Of a stretch of DNA of 64,000 nucleotides, positions 24,801-36,800 are shown in pieces. Made by a program: the position numbers and the translations under genes. Below the pieces are notes generated by a model. The model worked only from the letters and a program-made list of their open reading frames with translations, ran no database searches and was not told where the DNA came from. Within the stretch, counting starts at the first letter, position 1; the number at the start of each line of letters is the position of its first letter. The DNA comes from Branchiostoma floridae (taxonomy: Eukaryota > Chordata > Leptocardii > Amphioxiformes > Branchiostomatidae), in the NCBI RefSeq assembly GCF_000003815.2, contig NC_049981.1:11760964-11824963 (forward strand). The letters run 5' to 3'.

Positions 24801-27800
24801 CAAGCTGCTCTTTACACAAAGATTGTGTCACATTTGTAAAGTGCATAAGGATGACAAGGACTAGATATCAAGTGATGAGGATAGACAGGGAAAGAATGAC
24901 TACTATACCAGACTGAGTATAGACAACTCCTGACCACAGTTACTCACTACAGCCCCGGGCAAAACTGCGGTATCTAAAGGAGACACTTAGTTGACAGTCA
25001 TATCAGAAAGGTCAAAAGTTTGGTAGAACATAATCAGGGGTGGTTGAGCTTTGATAAGTACCGAGATGAATCAGAAAGGTTTAGACAACAATTGCCCCTC
25101 CTTATGCTAACAGTTTTCAAAGTCACCTATCCAGTTTAGTAAAGTAGCTGAAATAATTGCTTTACACCAAGCAGGTTGCTTTTTGTATCAAATTAGCTTA
25201 CGTTTTACTACACCGAGGAATTACAGGCTGTGATAGCCATTGGAGTTGTGTACTCAATGAAGATAAGCAGAAACGTATTTCTTCTTCGATGTAACATAGA
25301 TTTGAGGTATCTTTTGGAACAGACAGGCCTTTGTGCCCAGGGCGTCGTTATATGGGTCAGATGACTAATGAGACGATGTGATAAAAGAAGCTGATACGGA
25401 ATTGCACAGGCTGCTTTTTTGGCGACGCCTCTGGGGCTATCCTAACATCATGGCTTCGTGTACAGTCTACAAGAATGTGTGAGGTACGATGGCGTAACGG
25501 CAGCGTGTTTGGCTCAGAACGAATAAAAATGTTGAATTTGTCAACCTTTTTTTATTCGCATGCTCATATCAGTTTCGGTACTCCCAGAGGACATCATCTT
25601 TATAATCAAATCGACGTGGTATGGTGTAAGATACATTAAACCAATGTCTTATATACCTTCCCCGTAGAAACGTAGGAAGAGACCATTGTACTGATCATGA
25701 CATGGATGAATTTATTTTCCCAGGAGCGACACCAGTGAGTGGCACGACACAGGCTCGGAACACGGCCGGGGAAACAGGACCCGCTCTGAACGCTACATCG
25801 GCCCCTTCCACAAACGTTACAACTGCCGCGCCCAAAATCACGACGGTACACCCGGAAAATGCTACAACGGTTCTACCAGAGAGTGCCACTGCAACTACAC
25901 AGGGAAATGCCACGATGTCAACATCTACGGCATCTGTAACAAACGCCACAGCACCAGCGGCACCTGTAACAAACGCCACAGCACCAGCGGCACCTGTAAC
26001 AAATGCTACAGCACCAGCAGTACCTGTAACAAATGCCACAATGCCAACAGCACCTGTAACAAATGCCACAATGCCAACAGCACCTGTAACAAATGCTACC
26101 ATGCCAGCCGCACCTGCAACAAATGCTACAATACCAGTGGGACCTGTAACAAACGCCACAAGACCAGCAGCACCTGCAACAAATGCTACAATACCAGCGG
26201 CACCTGTGACAAACGCCACAGCACCAGCGGTACCTGTAACAAATGCTACAATGCCAGCAGCACCTGTAACAAATGCCACAACTCCAGTAGCACCTGTCAC
26301 AAATGCTAGAGCATCAGCGGCACCACCTACAATACCAGCGGTCACAAATGTCACTACTGCTGGTCAAGGTGGGTTCACCTACGTTCCCTTGAATGCCTGA
26401 AATGACCAAAAAATGTATATTCAATGCTTTTGATATTTTCAATGTTCTGATTTCATAGAGTCTGCAATAACATCAAATTATCGACAATGACAAAGAAAAC
26501 TTTTGAGATACTAGATAGGCCGACATTTCCTTGAGAGCAAATACAGCATCTCAGCCATCTCCCTCCCCATGCAACAATAGACTGTTCCAAAATCACTCAT
26601 GTGTGAAAATGGTACTCTCCAAGAGTGCAAAAACACCTGGGGGTATTTGCTATCCCTACATTCATGCCAAATGGCAACTCATTTAAATTTGGCCCCAAAA
26701 TGAAAAAGTTGAATCCATTTGAATGATTGGACAGGAGGAGAAGGAGAAGAAGAGGCATGACAACAGACAATACATTTCAATCCATGTATGGATAACTAAT
26801 ATGATAAATAATTACAAATACAATATATTTCACCACACCTGTTGTATGGCTGAAATATAATAAAGATAATCCTATTGTCATTAACACATAACGGTCACTT
26901 CTTTAGTTGCAAGTGTCGCGGTGTCCCTGAGTCTGACAAGTGAGACCTTCCAACCTGCCCTTAACGACCCCAGCTCTTCGGCTTATAGGACCCTCGCCTC
27001 TAATGTGGAATCAAGTGTGAGTACCTACTTGTACTGTACATGTATAACCCTTTGATTTCCTGTTGTAGCTTCTGATGACTTTTGAGTTATGCAGGTATCT
27101 TACTGAAGCTGTAACACTTTGGCGACCTTGATCGCCACGGCTGAGCGATTCGACAGAACGCACAACGGATTTCATCGATAAAACAAATCTTTTTACGCTT
27201 TGTGTCTTGTTGCCCTTTTAGTCATACTTGTACGTTTTGCATGATATTCCCATTATAAAGTCAAGGCCTCAAGGGTAACACAAATCAAATTTAAGACGCA
27301 CATGAACTTAAAAGTACAATGAGATACCCCGATTTAAATAGCTTGTTTCATTGAATGTGTGCAACAACGCAGTGTAACTTATCGTCGTGTATTCATAGAT
27401 TAAAGAACATGAATACAAGTGTAGAACAAATTTACCAAGTCAACATTGAAGACCAGTATAGAAAAATGCTAACACTTTACTTTCAACATTGGAATTCCAG
27501 TGTTGGAAGTTAAGTGCTTTAGCATTTTTCTATAATGTATTATACCAACGCAGATGGGCTTTCATGCTAAGACTGTAAGACGAATGTTACGTGAAATAAT
27601 CATGCTTACATGTTATAACATACAGCTCAACTCAGCACTGAGCAGCACGCCGGGATACATCAGCTCTCAAGTGACAGGCTTTAGGTAAGGCATGATAATG
27701 TATACCGCTATAGCTAACATACTACCATTGATGTAAACAACGTGCAAACAAAGTTACCCAACACAATACATATAATTTAATACGTATATAATGTAAACGC

Positions 27801-30800
27801 CCACAGCATGCAAATAACTATCTCAAACATCAAAAGTTTATAATGTACTTGACTGTACTCTACAAGCAGAGGTTGGTGGGGAAAAATCGTGACCTTTTCC
27901 TTTCATCAATATTTTTCGACCGGCCTTCCCACCAACCATTTCGATGTGAGGAAGAAGTTTTGTATGATTGGCCCCCTTGCAGCTTGCTCTGGAACTGCAG
28001 GGGCGATTTTCTACATGTATTGTAGAGGAGTGTGTTTACCCTTCACCACAGGTCTGGAAGTGTCATAGCGGACACGAGCATCAGCTACAGGTCTGGTGGG
28101 TCAGCCCAGGGCTCGCCTGATGTCAGGTCGGCCATACAGAACACTCTCACTGCAGCCGTGGCCGGCGGGTCCCTGGGAAGCTTCACAGTAGACCCGAGCT
28201 CACTAGCCTTCACCGACCCGACAACGGTCAGCCCTACCCCGGGGGGTGGAGGTGGGGGTGGAGGCGGGGGTTTGGGAGTGGGCATCGGTGTGACCGGCGC
28301 GCTCTTTCCAACGACAGGATCGGGCGACTCAGCGATGTCTGAACCGGGAAGTAGTACAACGGCACGTACCCCTGCAAACATGACAGCGGGTATGCCAAGA
28401 CCTAATGTTACACTGGCTACAGTGGAAACTACAACAATGCCTCGTCCGGAAAATGTCACGTCACCTCGATCAGACAATATCACGATGTCTCACCTGCAGA
28501 ATTTTACAACTCCTCAACCAGATGGTGTTACAACGCCTCGTCCTGAAAACGTTACATCGCCTCGACCAGATGGTGTTACAACGCCTCGTCCTGAAAACGT
28601 TACATCGCCTCGACCAGATGGTGTTACAACGCATCGTCCTGAAAACGTTACATCGCCTCGACCAGATGGTGTTACAACGCATCGTCCTGAAAACGTTACA
28701 TCGCCTCGACCAGATAGTATTACAACGCATCGTCCTGAAAACGTTACATCGCCTCGACCAGATGGTGTTACATCACCTCGTCCTGAAAACGTTACATCGC
28801 CCCGACCGGATGGTGTTACAACGCCTCGTCCAGAAAACGCCACCATGGCTCAGTCTCCAAGCGTTTCATCTGGTGCTCCTGACAATGTGACAATGACACC
28901 TTTACAGCCACCGATCACCACATCTTCTCCAGTTGTAACAACAACAACAACAACAGATACAACTACAGCAGCTGAGCGTACGTACTTACTGATGTTTCCA
29001 CTGTATTGCCTTCAAATATCGTTATATATTTTTCGTTATATATTATATATTATATAATATACTTTATAAAGATAATAACTATTTGCCATATACACGTCTG
29101 TTATAAGTACCTGTCCGATTGATATTTGATTTTTTCATCCAGCTCCCAAACTTGAGGTTTCCCTGAAGCTGACCAGCGTGCCGTTCACACCTTCTCTTAA
29201 TAACCCAGAATCTCCGGAGTTCAAGAATCTGGCATCAAATGTTGAAGACACGGTAAGTAAAGCATCCCTGTATGTAGCTTTCTTCTTTAGCACCACGACA
29301 ATGCATTGTTTTACATTGATAGTCTCTAACACATTGCCCTCTTTCCCCAGTTCGACCAACTGTTTGCAAACAATCCTGGGTATGTCAGGACTAATGTTCG
29401 CGGATTTAGGTGAGCATGTTTACTTTGACTTTATCTAGATTTTGTGGTCTTGCAACTTTCATTGTTGGCATTGCCGTGGTAGTTTTATTGCAGCTGTATT
29501 GCCGTGTAACTATTTTGTCTTTTCTCTAAATTGTTGTACATCAGACAGGGCAGTGTTATCGCTGATACGGAGGTAGTTTTAGAAGACACCGGAGACTCTG
29601 GTCCGGACGTGTCTGCCGTCAGTGCGTCCATACAGAACACCCTAACGTCAGCCGTCTCCAATGGCTCACTGGGAAACTTCACGGTGGATCCCAGCTCACT
29701 GACCATCACCACACCGACAACTGCTCGGCCTACTGTTACACCAAACGTTACAGCGACACGACCAGACAACGCAACCAGTCCTCGAATGGACGGGGTTACA
29801 ACGCCTCGATCAGACAACGTTACGATGGGCCGCCCTGAAAACGCCACATCACACCGACCAGATGGTGTTACAACGCCTCGCTCTGAAAACGTTACATCTC
29901 CCCGACCGGATGGTGTTACAACGCGTCGTCCAGAAAACGTTACATCGCCTCGACCAGATGGTATTACAACGCCTCGCTCTGAAAACGTTACATCGCCCCG
30001 ACCGGATGGTGTTACAACGCCTCGTCCTGAAAACGTTACATCGCCTCGACCAGATGGTGTAACAACGCCTCGCTCTGAAAACGTTACATCACCCCGACCA
30101 GATAGTGTTACAACGCCTCATCCTGAAAACGTTACATCACCCCGACTGGATGGTGTTACAACGCCTCGTCCCGGAAACGTTACACAACCCCGACCAGACA
30201 GTGTTACAACGCCTCGTCCCGAAAACGCCACAATGGTTCAGTCTCCAGACGTTTCATCTGGTCCTCCTGACAGCGTCACGATGACGCCTTTACAGCCACA
30301 AACCACAACTGCACCAACTGAAACAACAACGACAGGTGCAACTACAACGGCAGCACGTAGGTTTAACACGTTGTGTCCGCTACTAAACTTATTTTATCTG
30401 TACTGCTTTTTAATGTAGATAGTTTCCTTACTTTATTCAATAATACTATGTTGTATCACTTATGTGTCATTGTGTGACAAATATATACTGCTTACGTCAA
30501 GCTTTTAGTTTCTTTTCATCGTAGATTGTACTTATTTTACTTTTTATCCTTCCAGCCCCGAAACTTGAGATTTCACTGACGTTTACCAGTGTGACGTTCA
30601 CGCCTACTCTCAACGACAAAAACTCTGCGGAGTTTAAAAATCTGGCAGCTAATGTTGCAAACACGGTAAGTACAAGGGTTTATTCCCAGTAATCATGAAA
30701 TCTGTTTACCAAACATTACAAAATCCGCGTAGATGTAAATTCTTTCAAAATTTTTCTTTATATCGAAGCCATTCAATCTTTTTTTTGTCAATTTTTCCAC

Positions 30801-33800
30801 AGTTTGACTTGTTATTTGTCAACGTACAAGGATACGTCAAGACAATTGTCCTCGGATTTAGGTGAGTAGTGTTCACTTGACTCTTTCTTAATCTGAATCT
30901 GAATTACACTTGATCAACGAGCTTTTATCAGCTTGATGGTGTAATTAAGACGCGCATTCTGGTCTACATGTTGGAAGGTACAACACTACATTGGGGTACA
31001 CAGAACCATGTCCCTATAGTTATCACTTAGAAATGTGTGATGTGTTTTATAAGACTTAAGCTGGGTAGCCATAATCATTGTTTATTAAGTGGCCATGTGC
31101 AGATACATACCTTCAATTGTCAAAAGACGATTTCCCCATCCCGACAAGTTAAGGGTTAATCAGCACTTGATATAAGTCACGGTTATTATTATGTTAACAT
31201 GTTAGATTAAATCCAGCACCCAGGTCGGTAGAAGCGACATTGCTATGAAACCAATGTACAATGACGCGTATATGAGAAAATGTTCGGAGCCACCAATTTA
31301 CTGAAATAGAGATAGGCTTTCTTCCTGTAGTAAGCATCCTTCAACAATTTTAGTCTACTTCAGTGTGTTCTTGTTGTACTTTTACCCCAGACAGGGCAGT
31401 GTTATCGCAGATACGGAGGTAGTTTTAGAAGACACCGGAGGCTCTGGTCCGGACTTGTCTGCCGTCAGTGCGTCCATACAGAACACCCTAACGTCAGCCG
31501 TCTCCAATGGCTCCCTGGGAAACTTCACGGTGGATCCCAGCTCACTGACCATCACCACACCGACAACTGCTCGTCCTACTGTTACACCAAACGTTACAGC
31601 GACACGGCCAGACAACGCAACCAGTCCTCGAATGGACGGGGATACAACGCCTCGATCAGACAACGTTACGATGGGTCGTCCTGAAAACGTTACATCGCCC
31701 CGACCGGATGGTGTTACAATGCCTCGTCCTGAAAACGTTACATCACCCCGACCAGATGGTATTACAACGCCTCGATCTGAAAACGTTCCATCACCGCGTC
31801 CTGAAAACGTTACATCGCCCCGACCGGATGGTGTTACAATGCCTCGTCCTGAAAACGTTACATCATCCCGACCGGATGGTGTTACAACGCCTCGTCCTGA
31901 AAACGCCACAATGACTCCGCGTGAAGACGTTACATCCGGTCCTCCTGACGTCATCAGGACGCCTTTACAGCCACAAATCACCACCACTGCTACAAAGAGT
32001 GAAACAACAACGACAGGTGTAACCACAACGGCTGAACGTAAGCTCAATGCATTGTGTTTAAAAATGTCAATATCTTCCTTTTTCTATTCCACCAATGTTT
32101 TGTTGTGTCAGACACGTTTCATTGAGCTACAAAATATATTGGTTACGTCAAACCTTAAGTTTCGTTTCGTCGTAGAGTTTGACTTATTTTTCATACTTTT
32201 GTGTATCCTTTACCAGCCCCGAAACTTGAGATTTCACTGACGTTTACCAGTGTGACGTTCACGCCTACTCTCAACGACAAAAACTCTGCGGAGTTCAAGA
32301 ATCTGGCAGCTAATGTTGCAAACACGGTAAGTGCAATTTCAAAATAATCACACTTCCGTCTCTGGCAGTGAAATTAAAGGAAAGTATCCGACTTCCTTTG
32401 AAGTCGTTCTTCTGTTTCTGGGTCATGACCAAACAATGATTGGGATCGACTATGATAAGACAAAAAACTTTTCGCAAAAATTTCGTCAATGATTTCTTGA
32501 TATCTTTACAAACAACAGTCCATACAAGTAGTCACTTACAGGCAGAAATAATGGATGATAAGGATTGATTCTTGTTAATAATCAAATATATTTTTTACGT
32601 TTATCAAACCTTATCAAATCTGTGTAGAAGTAAATGCTTTCAAATATCTGATACTAACTTTACCTTTTACATTCTTGTGTAATATTTCGTTTGCCTTTTT
32701 TCTATGTATATTGAAGTAGTTCTGACAATCTACTTCCATTTTTCCACAGTTTGACTTGTTATTTATCAACGTACAAGGATACGTCAAGACAATTGTCCTC
32801 GGATTCAGGTAAGCAATTTTCACTTGACTATCTCTTAATCTGAATCTGAATTGCTTATGATTATGGCCGCGCATTCTGTACTTCATGTTTGGAAGTATGA
32901 CACTGAAAGGAGTACTGAGAATCATGGCGTCCCACTTAACAATGTGTGATACCTTTTATAATACTTAAGCTAGTTACCTGTATTTATTATCTATTGGGTG
33001 TACATACCCCTAATTGTCAAACGAGGATTTCCACATCCTGAAAAGTTTATAGAACTCACCGGTATGGGGAACTAGTACGGTAGAAGCGAGTTTGCAGGGA
33101 AACTAATGTACAATATGACGTTACTTATGCGCATATGAGAAATTGTTCGGAGCCACAGACTTAATTTACTGTCAAGCTTTTCCTGCAGTAAGAACCTTTT
33201 AACAATTTCAGTCTGCTTCAGTGTGTTCTTGTTGTACTTTTACCTCAGACAGGGCAGTGTTATCGCAGATACGGAGGTGGTTTTAGAAGACACCGGAGAC
33301 TCTGGTCCGGACGTGTCTGCCGTCAGTGCGTCCATACAGAACACCCTAACGTCAGCCGTCTCCAATGGCTCACTGGGAAACTTCACGGTGGATCCCAGCT
33401 CACTGACCATCACCACACCGACAACTGCACGTCCTACTGTTGCACCAAACGTTACAGCAGCCCGACTTGAAAATACAACCAGACTGCAACCGAGTCCGCC
33501 AGATGTCACTACAAGTCTTCGACCTGACGGGGTTACAACGCCTCGATCAGACCACGTTACGACGGGTCGTCCTGAAAACGCTACAGCACCCATACCGGAT
33601 GGTGCTACAACACCTCGTCCTGAAAACGTTTCATCGTCTCGACCAGATGGTGTTACATCTCCTCGTCCTGAAAACGTTACATCACCTAGACCAGATGGTG
33701 TTACATCGCGTCGTTCTGAAAATGTTACATCGCCTCGTCCAGAAAATGCATCCTCGCCTCGCCCTACAATGGCTCGTCCGGACAACATGACCAGGCCGCC

Positions 33801-36800
33801 GACAGAGAATGTCACAAGACCCGATATTACAACACCTCGTCAAGAAAACGTCACCAGCCCCCGACCAGAAGTCACAACTCCCATGGCCACTAGACCAAAC
33901 GTAACTTCCGCAGAAAATGTCACGGACATACGGCCAGATATCACAACTCCTAGGGTCACTAGACCTGAGGCAACGTCAGCAGAAAACGCTACCAGGCCTG
34001 AAATAACTACAAGACAAAACGCCACGGGTCGTCGACCAGACCCCACAACTCCTGGCGCGACGAGACCCGACATAACAACGGGCCAAAACGCCACAACTCT
34101 GCGACCTGATGTTACAACTGCTGGAGCTACCAGACCTGACATGACTCCCAGAGAAAACGCCACACGTGCCCGTCCAGATGTCACCAGCCCTAGTGTAACC
34201 ACACCCGACATGACTACAGCTACAGCATGTGAGTTCCTTTCTTATACTTTGAAAGACAAGTGTTGTGAGCGTACTGCATTCCATGTGCAATAAGTCTTTT
34301 TTTGTGTATAGGAGCAGAGAAATGATTCAATGATCCTTTGCTGAATCTATCGGAGGCTGCACTTGTTAACGTTGTAACAGGCAAGATAAGAACACATTTT
34401 GCATGAAATTGAATGATGATCTGAGTTACCATGACGACAAATCTTCTTTCATTTCCAGCTTCCCTGGCCTTAGCCCTGACGCTGAGTGGCGAGTCATGGC
34501 GGTCCACCCTGAGTAACTCCAGCTCGGCTGACTTTCAGAACCTCGCATCAACCGTCACGTCTAACGTAAGAACATCATCTATTTATCGTCTGTATCTGTT
34601 CATGTACTTAATGCAGATTCTATCATGCATTTTGTGTCGTTATACACATGTTTGGACGTTTCGTGTGAAGCATTGGAGGGTATCTGTGTTGGCAGAACAT
34701 GTAAAATAGAGATAAATGTCGATAAAAACAACATTGCGGTTTACGGAATCAATGAAGAGAGTCATAAGGCTAGTACCAAAAGAGATGGGTCATTTCTTCA
34801 AATAGTTGATGAATGATGAATATTGGAGAATGAAGTCTGACGGTGCAACTTATAATTAAATTGCCAATGACAAGAATGTATCTCTTTTTCAACAGTTGCA
34901 AACCGAACTGGGGAGCACTCCTGGATACGTCCGGAGCGAAGTGACAGGGTTCAGGTAATGCCATGTAATTAAGTACTCTTAAATGCTACAATGGAAGCAG
35001 AAAAGTAAGCTCTTTTATCCAAATATTCATACTTTACATTTATATAAAGATTTTAACTTAAAACGTTATTTCTAGGCAGGGCAGTGTTATAGCAGACGTG
35101 AATGTTTACTACGCGGCGAGCGGCGGGTCCTCTGCGGCGGACGTCGAGAGTTCCCTGCTGACTCAGGCCAAAGCAGCGGTGTCCAGCGGGACCATTGGCA
35201 GCCTCACTGTCGATCCAACGTCACTGGATTACCTGTCAGGTAGGCGACATATTTATCACTGAAAAAAAATTCCTCGTGCATTTTGATAACCCAATTATAT
35301 CTGTATATATCTAATATATGTAGACATGTCTTTGTTGTGACCTGCAGGTAGCTCAGTTGAGAAAAATGTACAATAGTCTTCATTCATTCATAACGATATG
35401 GAGAGATTACTGTGACACGTGACCTCGCGGACTTCAGTGACGGGTCATTGGTATGGAAGTTTGTAATGCCCCCGTCACGGTTCTTTGAAGATTTGTTTTT
35501 GATCACATCACGTACTGGCACGGAGCTTGTCCGCAGAAATGCACCAATACTTTCCTACGATGCTTTCTCTCATCACCATTCTTGTACGTCGATCGCTGCG
35601 TCTTACGTGTGATGATATGTTGACATTGCTAATACATTTTTTTATCTACAGCTACATCGCCAGGTGTCACACAACCAGCTACAACAGCGGGTGCCTCGCA
35701 ACCGGCTATGACGCCAGGTGTCACACAACCGGCTACAACAGCGGGTGCCACACAACCTGCTATGACCCAAGGGGTCACACAACCAGCTACAACAGTGGGT
35801 GCCTCGCAACCGGCAACAACAGCGGGTGCCACACAATCTGCTATGACGCCAGGTGCCACACAACCGGCCATGACGCCAGGTGCCACACAACCAGCTGCAA
35901 CAGCGGGTGCCTCGCAACCGGCTATGACGCCAGGTGTCACACAACCAGCTGCAACAGCGGGTGCCACACAACCAGCTATGACGTCAGGTGCCACACAACC
36001 GGCAACAACAGCGGGTGCCACACAACCGGCAACAACGGCGGGTGCCTCGCAACCGGCGACAAGGCCTGTTGCCACCCAGGAAGCGACATCACCAGCCGAA
36101 CCGGCGTCATCACCAGCCACCACTGATGAGCCAACTACGGCAAAACGTACCACTAAAGCCCCAGGTGAGAATATACAGATACTCATGGTGCTGAAAACTA
36201 AAGGGTTAGGCTGTTCTAATTATATCTACGACACATTCCATCGTAGAGATGTTTCTCATATCTCTTATCAAACCTTCATTTTTCACTTACGATCTTGGCT
36301 AATTCACACTTTTGTATGAAAATACCAAAAGCATGAGAACCAGCTATTGAACTAGAATGATAAATTTTGCAAGCAAGTGCTCTGTTTATTCTTGCTGAAA
36401 AAGATAATGTAGGCGGAGAATTGCCCCACCGGATTCTGTCCTACCGCTTGCTACATACATGTAATGCAATCAAACACCACAGGGTGTGTACTACCTTACC
36501 AGGAACCATAGTAAAAGCCGGATATTCCACGTCAATGATCTTATTTCTTTGGAACGGTAATGAAATTTGAAGACACGTACCACAAACAACCCCCCCCCCC
36601 CGGTGAAAGTAAATATGATGTTAGATATGATCTTAACCGCATCATTCTATTTCTTCATTTACAGCCCAAAAGTTGTCGGTTTCCTTCACGATGACAAGTT
36701 TGACATATACTGCAGATCTCGGCGACAGCAACTCATCTCAATTCAAGAGCCTTGCATTAACTGTAGTAACACAGGTAAGTGTCTTTCAAACCTAATTTCA

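Larger units (their letters stand above)
21864..25723. other. Intron 1 of the mucin gene (3.9 kb) with repeat insertions
   Basis: The intron contains a GT-rich microsatellite at 22645-22690, a LINE fragment at about 22990-23808 on the opposite strand, and a telomere-like CCCTAA/CCTTAA tract at 24445-24492. No further exon fitting phase 1 to phase 1 was recognised, but small exons in this intron cannot be excluded. Confidence 0.6.

Noticed and set aside
25695-26354. 219-codon minus-strand frame (FVTGAAGIVA repeats) opposite mucin exon 2
   Set aside because: Complement of the plus-strand repeat. The plus strand has matching splice sites, correct phase and a signal-peptide exon; the minus frame has none.
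28405-28890. 161-codon +2 frame and 86-132-codon minus frames over mucin exon 5
   Set aside because: Shifted readings of a 48-bp repeat (a multiple of three), open only because the unit has no stops. They disagree with the SEA frame.
28514-30240. Regularly spaced repeats considered as a CRISPR array
   Set aside because: The repeats are contiguous, coding, 48 bp long and in a spliced animal gene. There are no unique spacers or cas genes.
31382-32047. 221-codon minus frame over mucin exon 11 (and 191- and 123-codon ones over exon 14)
   Set aside because: Antisense shadows of the repeat and SEA3/SEA4 sequence, without splice context.
35527-36186. 199-codon plus frame (CHTTGYNSG) and 185-codon minus frame (VAGCVAPAV) over exon 18
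   Set aside because: Out of frame with the phase-1 borders used by the gene. The 27-bp repeat is open in several frames.
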